Source: an uncultured Oscillospiraceae bacterium
Lineage (GTDB): Bacteria > Bacillota > Clostridia > Oscillospirales > Acutalibacteraceae
Reading direction: 5' to 3'
Length of the DNA stretch: 15,121 nucleotides
Assembly (NCBI GenBank): GCA_900540275.1
Contig: UQFO01000030.1
Coordinates: 1 to 15,121 of the forward strand
The translations under genes and the position numbers were made by a program. Below are positions 1 to 6,904 of the stretch, piece after piece (the first letter of the stretch is position 1; the number at the start of each line of letters is the position of its first letter). The notes below the pieces were generated by a model, which saw only the letters and a list, made by a program, of their open reading frames with translations, ran no database searches and was not told the origin of the DNA.

Positions 1-33
1 AAAGGGAAAAACAGCGGATTGTTTTTCCCTTTT
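1..33 (+). terminator. Intrinsic terminator of an upstream gene
   Basis: A perfect 13-bp inverted repeat (1-13 with 20-32, 6-nt loop) whose right arm ends in a T run. The symmetry would let it work on either strand. The gene it would terminate on the plus strand lies outside the window. The left edge may be cut by the window start. Confidence 0.75.
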
Positions 34-122
34 GATTGAACATAGAAAGTTTTATCAAGAAATCCAAAAAGCAGACTGCGTCAAAAAAATAAGAAATAGG
101 ACGTTTAAAAAACGATAAGGAA

Positions 123-158
123 AGAGAAACCAATACACCTGGTTTCTCTATTTTTATT
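123..158 (+). terminator. Second intrinsic terminator
   Basis: A perfect 10-bp stem (123-132 with 140-149, 7-nt loop), followed by ATTTTTATT. No convincing ORF lies between this and the terminator at 1-33. It is either a backup terminator or the end of a short untranslated RNA made from about 33-122, but I found no good promoter in that 90-nt stretch. Confidence 0.65.
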
Positions 159-177
159 GCGCCTGTAAGGAATAAAT

Positions 178-258
178 ATGAAAAACCGCTATTGGAAACC
201 GACAAAAACAGTTGCGCCTCTTTGTAAGACTTTAACAAAGAATCGCTCTTGCTTGTAA
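178..258 (+). CDS. Possible 26-residue small ORF
   Basis: An ATG at 178 sits 6 nt after AAGGA (167-171) and opens a 26-codon frame starting MKNRYWKPTK and ending at TAA 256-258. The peptide is basic, with several Lys and Arg and two Cys. A hairpin (271-305) begins 12 nt after the stop. Against it: a terminator ends at 158, leaving no room for a promoter, and a frame this short can arise by chance. I recognise no family. Low confidence. Confidence 0.2.
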   Translation: MKNRYWKPTKTVAPLCKTLTKNRSCL

Positions 259-270
259 GCATTTAAGCAA

Positions 271-305
271 AAACGGCCTGCTTGGCTTTAAAAAGCAGGC
301 CGTTT
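271..305. terminator. Perfect 13-bp hairpin, possible bidirectional terminator
   Basis: Arms 271-283 and 293-305 pair perfectly around a 9-nt loop; the core is ACGGCCTGCTT. On the minus strand the stem is followed by a short U run then GCTT. On the plus strand the tail is only GTTTGG. It therefore looks more like a minus-strand terminator, yet no minus-strand gene is evident here. It may also be a structural element in a leader RNA. Confidence 0.45.
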
Positions 306-365
306 GGTACAATTTTGACCGAATTCGCCGTAAATATTTTTTAATTGCGCAAATTAGTACCAATA

Positions 366-387
366 GGAAAAACCAGGCTGTTTTTCC
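366..387. repeat. Short inverted repeat
   Basis: GGAAAAAC (366-373) pairs with GTTTTTCC (380-387) around a 6-nt loop. The arms match the inner arms of the terminator at 1-33. There is no T run after the stem, so it is not a good terminator by itself. Confidence 0.4.
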
Positions 388-444
388 CACGCAAACCAGT
401 ACAAGTTCAAAGAAAGATTCTTCTAACAATCCTTGTTGCACACA

Positions 445-453
445 TGCTAAAAT
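445..453 (+). promoter_or_regulatory. Putative extended -10 promoter for the uptake operon
   Basis: TGCTAAAAT matches the TGN-TATAAT extended -10 pattern with one mismatch in the hexamer. TATAAC (453-458) directly follows as an alternative. No clear -35 lies 17 bp upstream, which would fit an activator-dependent promoter. Transcription would begin near 460, giving a leader of about 85 nt. Confidence 0.4.
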
Positions 454-544
454 ATAACCGTCAGATAAACGAGTATTTGTGCAGATGGTCGCCTGTCTCA
501 CAAAGAAAAAACAAGCCAAACATTGAATGAAAGGATCTGTCATT

Positions 545-1876
545 ATGAAAGCAAACAAAATCATTGCCATTATTATGGCGGCGCTTCTAGCGGCAATCAC
601 ATTCGCATCGTGCAGCGGCGGGGGAGATACCTCTTCGGCAGGCGCCAGCGGCGGTTCATCCGCAGGCTCCTCCGGAGGAGCCCAGAAGATTACCATCTGG
701 GCTTGGGACGAAACCTTTAACATCAAGGCGGCAGAGGTCGCAAAAGAAATGTACCAGAAGGATAACCCCGGCGCGGAAATCGAAATCGTCACCATGGCGC
801 AGGACGACATCGTCCAGAAGCTCCACACGAGCTTATCCTCCGGCCAGACGTCCGGCCTTCCCAGCATCGTGCTGATTGAAGACTACAAAGCGCAGAATTT
901 CCTCAGCGCATACCCCGACGCGTTTGAAGACTTGACCGATATCGTAGACGAGAGCGCGTTTATGGATTATAAATTTGCCGTGAACAAAATTGACGACAAA
1001 ATCTATGGCGTCCCGTTCGATTCCGGCGTAGCGGGCCTGTTCTACCGCACCGATTACGTCGAGCAGGCGGGCTACAAGCAGGAAGATATGCAGGACCTTA
1101 CCTGGGAAAAATACATTGAAATCGGCAAGGCTGTGAAAGAAAAGACCGGCCACGCGATGCTGACGCTCGACCCGTCCGACATCGGCCAAATCCGTATTAT
1201 GATGCAGTCAGCAGGCAGCTGGTATGTAAAAGAAGACGGCCAGACGGTCGATATTAAGGACAATCAGGCGCTCAAGGACGGTATCACCGTTTATAAGGCA
1301 ATGCTCGACGCGGGTATCGTAGAGCAGGTTTCCGACTGGGATTCCTTTGTTTCCGCGTTCCAGAGCGGCAAGGTCGCTTCTGTACCGACAGGCTGCTGGA
1401 TTGGCAGCTCCGTCATCAAGGCGGAAGACCAGAGCGGCAAATGGGCCATCGCCCCGATTCCGCGCCTCGGCGAAAATAAAGATTCCGTCAACTACTCCTC
1501 CATCGGCGGCAGCGGCTGGTACGTCATCAAGGGCGTCGGCGACGCAAGCGCTAACAAGGATTTTCTGAGCAAAACCTTTGCGACGAGCAAAGAGCTTGCA
1601 AACCAGCTTGCTAAGGACATCAATCTCGTCAGCACACTGAAGGCTGCGAAGGATACAGAAAATTACGAAGCAAAGAACGATTTCTTCGGCGGGCAGCAGA
1701 TATTCAAGAATTTCTCTGAATGGTCTGAGAAGGTTCCCGCTGTCAACTACGGCCTGCACACCTACGCGGTCGAGGATATCATGACCGAGGCCGTTCAGTC
1801 CATCGTCGGCGGCGCCGACATGCAGGAAACGCTCGATGCCGCGCAAACCCAGGCGGAAGGCGCAGTTATCAGCTAA
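545..1876 (+). CDS. Sugar ABC transporter substrate-binding lipoprotein (CUT1 family)
   Basis: Extracellular solute-binding protein, family 1, 443 residues, the capture subunit of a carbohydrate ABC importer held on the outer face of the membrane. The N-terminus is KANK, a hydrophobic stretch (about residues 6-20) and the lipobox FASC, with the lipidated Cys at residue 23. A Gly/Ser-rich linker (about 24-46) precedes the mature domain, which starts near KITIWAWDE. The family-typical segment GVPFDSGVAGLFYRTD follows. I chose ATG 545 because AAAGGA (530-535) lies 9 nt upstream; an in-frame ATG at 527 would place that ribosome site inside the gene and has none of its own. It heads the operon with two permeases and lacZ, so the cargo is probably lactose or another beta-galactoside. 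Ligand specificity cannot be read from sequence. Confidence 0.93.
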   Translation: MKANKIIAIIMAALLAAITFASCSGGGDTSSAGASGGSSAGSSGGAQKITIWAWDETFNIKAAEVAKEMYQKDNPGAEIEIVTMAQDDIVQKLHTSLSSGQTSGLPSIVLIEDYKAQNFLSAYPDAFEDLTDIVDESAFMDYKFAVNKIDDKIYGVPFDSGVAGLFYRTDYVEQAGYKQEDMQDLTWEKYIEIGKAVKEKTGHAMLTLDPSDIGQIRIMMQSAGSWYVKEDGQTVDIKDNQALKDGITVYKAMLDAGIVEQVSDWDSFVSAFQSGKVASVPTGCWIGSSVIKAEDQSGKWAIAPIPRLGENKDSVNYSSIGGSGWYVIKGVGDASANKDFLSKTFATSKELANQLAKDINLVSTLKAAKDTENYEAKNDFFGGQQIFKNFSEWSEKVPAVNYGLHTYAVEDIMTEAVQSIVGGADMQETLDAAQTQAEGAVIS

Positions 1877-1897
1877 CCGCTACATCCCCACCTCTTT

Positions 1898-1932
1898 GAG
1901 CCGGCCGCCGCGGGAAAAGCAGCGGCCGGCTC
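1898..1932 (+). promoter_or_regulatory. GC-rich intercistronic hairpin after the binding-protein gene
   Basis: GAGCCGGCCGC (1898-1908) pairs perfectly with 1922-1932 around a 13-nt loop. No T run follows, so it is not a standard terminator. In other sugar importer operons (malE-malF is the known case) stable stems between the binding-protein gene and the permease genes protect the upstream mRNA from 3' decay and give excess binding protein. The same role is inferred here. Confidence 0.65.
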
Positions 1933-1971
1933 CCTCAGAGAAGACCGCTAAAATAATAAGGAGGGATTCGT

Positions 1972-2934
1972 TTGGATGCGATGTCAAGCGGCGTACCAAA
2001 GGGTACGGCGAAAACAAAAAAAGCAAATACCAGACGGCAGCGGCGCAGAAATAATATCGGTATGACCCGCAAGGAAAATCTCGTCGGCTGGGCCTTTGTC
2101 GCACTGAGCACCGTGCTGATTGTCGTGCTGGTATTTATCCCGATGGTACAGGCAATCATCACGTCCACACAGTCGGGACTGGGCAACAACCTGAAGTTTG
2201 TAGGCTTTGACAACTACCTGCGCCTGTTTGGTGATAAAACGTTTGTCAAGGCGGCATGGAACACTGTGCTGTATCTGCTGATACAGGTACCGATTATGAT
2301 TATCTTCGCGCTGATTATTTCCGTCATGCTAAATGACAGAAAACTGAAATTAAAGGGCGCGTTCCGGACGGCTATCTTCCTTCCGTGCATCACCTCGCTG
2401 GTAGCCTATTCCATCATCATGAAAAGCCTCTTTGCTCCGGACGGCGTCGTCAACCAGGCGCTTTTGGGAATGAACATGATTGCGGAGCCAATCCAGTGGC
2501 TGACGGACCCGTTTTGGGCGAAGATACTCATCATCATATCCATCACCTGGCGCTGGACGGGCTACAATATGATATTCTACCTGTCTGGACTGCAAAACAT
2601 AGACCCGTCTATTTATGAGGCGGCGGATATCGACGGCTGCTCCGCTGTGCGTAAATTCTTTAAAATTACACTCCCGCTGTTAAAGCCGATTATCCTCTTT
2701 ACCACCATCACCTCTACCATCGGCACGCTGCAGCTGTTCGACGAGGTCGTGAATATCACGCAGGGCGGGCCGGCAAACGCGACAATTACGCTTTCCCAGT
2801 ACATCTACAACTTAAGCTTTAAATATTCGCCGAACTTCGGCTATGCGTCGGCAGTTTCCATCGTCATACTGGTTGCCATCATCATCCTTTCGGCAATCCA
2901 GATGAAGGTCGGAGGTGACAAACGTGAAGCGTAA
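1972..2934 (+). CDS. Sugar ABC transporter permease 1 (MalF/UgpA-like)
   Basis: Integral membrane subunit of a CUT1 carbohydrate importer, 320 residues. After a basic N-terminal tail, about six hydrophobic segments can be seen, beginning near WAFVALSTVLIVVLVF and including VLYLLIQVPIMIIFALII. The EAA loop that docks the ATPase begins at residue 216 (EAADIDGCSA, followed by FFKITLPLLKP), with Cys where Ala is usual. The start is TTG 1972: AAGGAGG (1958-1964) lies 7 nt upstream, while the next in-frame ATG at 1981 would be 16 nt away. The gene overlaps the next permease by 11 bases. No ATP-binding subunit is present in the window; in Bacillota such importers commonly borrow a shared MsmK-type ATPase encoded elsewhere. 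Confidence 0.92.
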   Translation: MDAMSSGVPKGTAKTKKANTRRQRRRNNIGMTRKENLVGWAFVALSTVLIVVLVFIPMVQAIITSTQSGLGNNLKFVGFDNYLRLFGDKTFVKAAWNTVLYLLIQVPIMIIFALIISVMLNDRKLKLKGAFRTAIFLPCITSLVAYSIIMKSLFAPDGVVNQALLGMNMIAEPIQWLTDPFWAKILIIISITWRWTGYNMIFYLSGLQNIDPSIYEAADIDGCSAVRKFFKITLPLLKPIILFTTITSTIGTLQLFDEVVNITQGGPANATITLSQYIYNLSFKYSPNFGYASAVSIVILVAIIILSAIQMKVGGDKREA

Positions 2935-3757
2935 ATTCAGTATTGCGAGGGTTTTCAAATATATCGTGCTGACCGTCATATCGCTCGTCTCGATTTTCCC
3001 GTTTATTTTTATGCTGTTCGGTATGACGAGCAATACCACCGATATCATACAGGGAAAAATGCAGATTGGCGGGGAGCTTGTCAAGAACTTTACAAACCTC
3101 TTCAGCAACAACCTGAACTTCCTTCAGGCGCTCGGCAATTCGGCAGTCATCGCCGTCATTACGACGGTACTGGCGCTTCTTATTTCCTCGGCGGCGGGCT
3201 ACGGCTTTGAAATCTTCCGCACCAAATCGAGGGACCGCCTGTTTAACTTCCTTCTTCTCTCCATGATGGTTCCGTTTGCTGCGCTGATGATTCCGCTGTT
3301 CCGTATGTTTTCAAATTTAAACGGAACGCCGTTCGGGCTAGATACGATGTTCGTCGTTATCGTTCCGGCGGTATCCACCGCCTTCCTGATTTTCTTCTTC
3401 CGGCAGAATACAAAATCCTTCCCGAAGGAAATGATTGAGGCGGCGCGAATCGATGGGGTAGGAGAGCTCGGTATCTTCTTTAAAATCTTTATGCCCACCA
3501 TTAAAAATACGTTTGCGGCGGCGGCCATTATCACGTTTATGAACTCCTGGAACAACTATATGTGGCCCTTAATCGCCCTGCAAACACCCGATAAACGTAC
3601 GATTCCGCTGATTTTGTCCGCAATGGGCGCCTCCTACACGCCCGACTACGGCATGATTATGTGCGCAATCGTCATCGCAACCCTGCCGACCGCGCTTATC
3701 TTCTTCATTATGCAGAAGCATTTCGTACAGGGTATGATTGGCTCGGTCAAAGGATAA
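2924..3757 (+). CDS. Sugar ABC transporter permease 2 (MalG/UgpE-like)
   Basis: Second membrane subunit of the importer, 277 residues from the chosen start. About six membrane segments are visible, from IVLTVISLVSIFPFIFMLFG to a C-terminal one near MIMCAIVIATLPTALIFFIM. The EAA motif begins at residue 172 (EAARIDGVGELGIFFKIFMP) and closely fits the MalG-type consensus. The short C-terminus ending FVQGMIGSVKG is typical of this subunit. I prefer GTG 2924 because GGAGG (2911-2915) lies 8 nt upstream; a GTG at 2915 overlaps that ribosome site and would add three residues. The overlap with permease 1 implies translational coupling and equal subunit amounts. Confidence 0.92.
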   Translation: MKRKFSIARVFKYIVLTVISLVSIFPFIFMLFGMTSNTTDIIQGKMQIGGELVKNFTNLFSNNLNFLQALGNSAVIAVITTVLALLISSAAGYGFEIFRTKSRDRLFNFLLLSMMVPFAALMIPLFRMFSNLNGTPFGLDTMFVVIVPAVSTAFLIFFFRQNTKSFPKEMIEAARIDGVGELGIFFKIFMPTIKNTFAAAAIITFMNSWNNYMWPLIALQTPDKRTIPLILSAMGASYTPDYGMIMCAIVIATLPTALIFFIMQKHFVQGMIGSVKG

Positions 3758-3778
3758 ACAAACATAACCGGACGCGGT

Positions 3779-3827
3779 GCGGGACGGATGAAACGAATCA
3801 GCTGGTTCAAATCCGTCCCGCTTTTTT
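3779..3827 (+). terminator. Intrinsic terminator between permease 2 and lacZ
   Basis: GCGGGACGGAT (3779-3789) pairs perfectly with 3811-3821 around a 21-nt loop, followed by six T (3822-3827). It is a textbook terminator by shape. The lacZ ribosome site AAGGAG starts at 3828, immediately after the T run, so there is no space for a lacZ promoter downstream. lacZ must be reached by read-through or from a promoter before the stem. Confidence 0.85.
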
Positions 3828-3841
3828 AAGGAGAAATGCTT

Positions 3842-6800
3842 ATGAATAACAAACCAAACTTTGGGTGGCTTTCAGACCCCGCGGTGTTCGCCGTCAACCG
3901 GAAGCCCGCGCATTCTGACCACCGGTTTTATGAAACGCGCTCACAGGCTGAGGCAATGGCGGAAATGCCGCTTTCCTTTTCTTTGAACGGCGCCTGGCAC
4001 TTTGCTTATGCGCGCAATACAGGGGAAATACCGCAGGGCTTTTGGGAAAAGGGGTATGATGTATCGGATTGGGACAATATCCTGGTCCCGTCGCATATCC
4101 AGCTTGCGGGCTATGATAAATGCCAGTATATCAACACCATGTACCCATGGGACGGCCACAGCGAGCTGCGCCCGCCGCAGGTGGACGAAAGCTATAATCC
4201 ATGCGGATGTTATGTCCGCAGCTTCGTTTTGCCGGAGCACCTCAAAAACAAGCGGCTTACGATTTCGTTCCAGGGCGTGGAAACGGCCTTTTACCTCTGG
4301 TGCAACGGGCAGCTTGCCGGCTACAGCGAGGACAGCTTTACCCCCGCGGAATTTGATTTAGATGAATTTATTGAGGCGGGCGAAAACAGGCTCGCGGTTC
4401 TCGTATGCAAACGCAGTACGGGCAGCTGGCTGGAGGACCAGGACATGTGGCGTTTTTCCGGTATTTTCCGCGACGTATATTTATACGCGCGGCCGCAGGT
4501 GCACCTGTACGACCTGTTTGTTCAGGCGAGCTTGAATGAAACGCTCGACAAAGCGGAAATTACATTGCAAATGCAAATAATAAACGCGCAGGGCGCGCAG
4601 GCGGAAATCGAGCTGTTTGCGCCGGATGGGACAAAGGTATATGCGTCTTTGGGCATACCGCTTTCCGAAAGCAGCACCCATACGTTCGCGGTAGAAAACC
4701 CCGCCCTTTGGAGCGCCGAACAGCCCAACCTCTACAAACTGTTTATTACTATACAGAAGGACGGGGAAATGATAGAGGCAGTACCGGAGAAAATCGGTGT
4801 GCGCCGTTTTGAGATGAAGGACGGCGTCATGTGCTTAAACGGCAAGCGCATCGTATTCCATGGCGTTAACCGGCACGAGTTCGACTGCCGCACCGGCAGA
4901 TGCGTTTCCTACGAAGATATGGTATGGGACGCAAAATTCATGAAGCGCAATAACATCAACGCCGTGCGCACCAGCCATTACCCGAACCAGACGCAGTGGT
5001 ACCGCCTGTGCGACGAATACGGAATCTACCTGATAGACGAAACTAACTTGGAAAGCCACGGCTCCTGGCAGAAGATGGGGCAGGTAAAGCCCGACTGGGT
5101 TGTTCCGGGCGACCGGGAGGAATGGCTCGGTATTGTGCTCGACCGGGCAAAATCGATGCTGGAGCGTGATAAAAACCATCCAAGTATCCTTATTTGGTCG
5201 TGCGGGAACGAATCGTTCGGCGGCAAAGACATCTATGAAATGGCACAATATTTCAGGCGGCGCGACCCGTCCAGGCTCGTCCACTACGAAGGCATTTTCC
5301 ATGACAGGCGCTATCCCGAAACGAGTGATATGGAAAGCCGTATGTACGCAAGGCCCGAAGAAATAGAGGAATACCTGAAATCGAACCCGGAAAAGCCCTT
5401 TATTTCCTGTGAATATATGCACGCGATGGGCAATTCGCTTGGAAATATGGATGAATATATTGCTTTAGAGGAGAATTATCCACAATACCAGGGCGGGTTC
5501 ATTTGGGACTATATCGACCAGGCGGTCGTAAAGCAGACGGAAAACGGTGAAACGCTTGCCTACGGCGGCGACTTCGGCGACCGCCCGACCGATTACAATT
5601 TCTGTACGGACGGCGTTGTGTACGCCGGCCGCTCGCCTTCCCCAAAAGTGCAGGAGATGAAATACCTTTACCAGGATATTGTGCTTGTTCCCGACGAGTA
5701 CGGCGTTCTTATCCGCAATAAAAATCTGTTTGCAGATACAAGCTGCGGTACGTTTTATTGGACGCTTCTGCTGGATGGGGAAGCGTCGCAGAGAAATTCC
5801 TTTGCGTGTACCGTTATGCCGCAGCAGGAGCGGTACGTCCCGCTTCCTGTTGAAGTAAAAGGCGGGGAAGCAGCGTTGTCCGTTTCATTTTGCCTGAACA
5901 GAGATACAAAATGGGCGGAAAAGGGGCATGAGCTTGCGTTTGGGCAGGCTGTTATAAAATGCGGCAGCCGGCAGGCGAAAGAAAAAGTACCTGCCGGAGA
6001 AACCAGAATTGTCCGGGGGGACATCAACACAGGCGTACACGGTAAGGATTTTTCTGTGCTGCTTTCAAGGCAGGAAAAGGGGATTGTTTCCCTCCGTTAT
6101 GACGGCAGGGAGCTTATCACCCGTCCGCCGAAGCCGGAGTACTGGCGCGCGTCCACCGACAACGACCGCGGCTGCGGGTTCGATTATAAGTCCGCATGCT
6201 GGATGTTTGCCTCGCGCACGCAGCTTTGTACGGACATCAGGGAAGAGGAGCGGGACGGATGCGTCGCCTTCACCTATACCTACCGCCCGCTTGCGTGGAG
6301 CGAATGCGAAGCGGTTGTGTCTTATACGGTGCAAAAGGATGGGAGCATCGATGTGTCGGCCTGCTTTGCAGGCGCGGAAAACCTGCCGGATTTGCCTTTG
6401 TTTGGCCTTGTGCTGCGCCTGCCGAAGGAATTTGAAAACGTATTATATTATGGCCTCGGCCCGGAAGAAAACTATATCGACCGCAGCCGCGGGGCAAGGC
6501 TTGGAAAATTTAAGTTTACCGCGCCGGAGAACCTTTCGCGGTATGTTGTCCCGCAGGAATGCGGCAACCGCACTGGTGTACGCTTCGCTGAGGTTACGGA
6601 TGCCGACGGCTTCGGCCTGCGGTTTGAAGCAAATGGAACGCCGTTTGAGCTTCAGGTGCTTCCTTATACGGCGCAGGAGCTTGAAAACGCGCTTCATCCA
6701 CAGGAGCTGCCGCCCGCGGCGTATACGAATATACGCATCGCGGCAAAGCAGATGGGCGTCGGCGGGGACGACAGCTGGGGCGCGCCGGTACATGAGGATT

Positions 6801-6868
6801 ACCATCTTCCTGCAAACCGCCGGTACGCGTTTTCGTTTACCATAAGAAAATGCGGAGGAGAGGGGTAA
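3842..6868 (+). CDS. lacZ: Beta-galactosidase, glycoside hydrolase family 2 (LacZ type)
   Basis: Cytoplasmic enzyme that hydrolyses terminal beta-D-galactosides, releasing galactose for the GalK/GalT pathway. It has 1008 residues, close to the E. coli LacZ length, and no signal peptide. Expected domains are visible in order: sugar-binding N-domain, Ig-like domain, TIM barrel from about residue 322, then the beta-gal small-chain region ending with MGVGGDDSWG. The acid/base is Glu457 in WSCGNES and the nucleophile Glu524 in SCEYMHAMGNS, matching E. coli Glu461 and Glu537. Glu404 and His406 (LESHG) match the magnesium ligands and Trp555 (GGFIWDYIDQ) the substrate-stacking Trp568. ATG 3842 is chosen because AAGGAG (3828-3833) lies 8 nt upstream; the ATG at 3836 is only 2 nt away. 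Its last codons form part of the terminator of the opposing kinase gene. Confidence 0.96.
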   Translation: MNNKPNFGWLSDPAVFAVNRKPAHSDHRFYETRSQAEAMAEMPLSFSLNGAWHFAYARNTGEIPQGFWEKGYDVSDWDNILVPSHIQLAGYDKCQYINTMYPWDGHSELRPPQVDESYNPCGCYVRSFVLPEHLKNKRLTISFQGVETAFYLWCNGQLAGYSEDSFTPAEFDLDEFIEAGENRLAVLVCKRSTGSWLEDQDMWRFSGIFRDVYLYARPQVHLYDLFVQASLNETLDKAEITLQMQIINAQGAQAEIELFAPDGTKVYASLGIPLSESSTHTFAVENPALWSAEQPNLYKLFITIQKDGEMIEAVPEKIGVRRFEMKDGVMCLNGKRIVFHGVNRHEFDCRTGRCVSYEDMVWDAKFMKRNNINAVRTSHYPNQTQWYRLCDEYGIYLIDETNLESHGSWQKMGQVKPDWVVPGDREEWLGIVLDRAKSMLERDKNHPSILIWSCGNESFGGKDIYEMAQYFRRRDPSRLVHYEGIFHDRRYPETSDMESRMYARPEEIEEYLKSNPEKPFISCEYMHAMGNSLGNMDEYIALEENYPQYQGGFIWDYIDQAVVKQTENGETLAYGGDFGDRPTDYNFCTDGVVYAGRSPSPKVQEMKYLYQDIVLVPDEYGVLIRNKNLFADTSCGTFYWTLLLDGEASQRNSFACTVMPQQERYVPLPVEVKGGEAALSVSFCLNRDTKWAEKGHELAFGQAVIKCGSRQAKEKVPAGETRIVRGDINTGVHGKDFSVLLSRQEKGIVSLRYDGRELITRPPKPEYWRASTDNDRGCGFDYKSACWMFASRTQLCTDIREEERDGCVAFTYTYRPLAWSECEAVVSYTVQKDGSIDVSACFAGAENLPDLPLFGLVLRLPKEFENVLYYGLGPEENYIDRSRGARLGKFKFTAPENLSRYVVPQECGNRTGVRFAEVTDADGFGLRFEANGTPFELQVLPYTAQELENALHPQELPPAAYTNIRIAAKQMGVGGDDSWGAPVHEDYHLPANRRYAFSFTIRKCGGEG

Positions 6869-6882
6869 CCTCTTCCTCCGCA
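6844..6882 (-). terminator. Terminator of the kinase/regulator operon, overlapping the end of lacZ
   Basis: TGCGGAGGA (6851-6859) pairs with TCCTCCGCA (6874-6882); an inner GAGG/CCTC helix extends it past a single bulged base. On the minus strand the stem is followed by TTTTCTTAT, as in an intrinsic terminator. On the plus strand there is no T run, and the lacZ stop codon TAA lies in the loop. The stem may still stabilise or end the lacZ message. Confidence 0.7.
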
Positions 6883-6904
6883 GGCAATATAATCGATTCG
6901 TTGT

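Larger units (their letters stand above)
306..544. other. Non-coding promoter and leader region of the uptake operon
   Basis: Part of a 544-base stretch without a convincing gene. It holds the hairpin at 366-387, a TTGGTAC/GTACCAA inverted pair (304-310 and 357-363), the putative promoter at 445-453, and a TTTGTG/CACAAA inverted pair (476-481 and 499-504) between that promoter and the start codon. I see no catabolite-responsive (cre-like) site. The length and the symmetric elements suit a regulated promoter, presumably the target of the response regulator encoded at 8706-10232, but no operator can be assigned from one copy. Confidence 0.5.

Noticed and set aside
306..544. Catabolite-repression (cre) site before the uptake operon
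   Set aside because: Scanning for the TGNAANCGNNNNCA pattern by eye found no acceptable match here or in the galK gap.
232..867. A 211-codon minus-strand open frame across the leader and the 5' end of the binding-protein gene
   Set aside because: No ribosome site, opposite to a clearly real gene, and its composition is that of an antisense shadow.
6009..6845. A 278-codon plus-strand frame inside lacZ
   Set aside because: It is out of frame within the conserved C-terminal part of beta-galactosidase; its Arg/Ala/Cys-rich product is typical of a GC-rich shadow frame.
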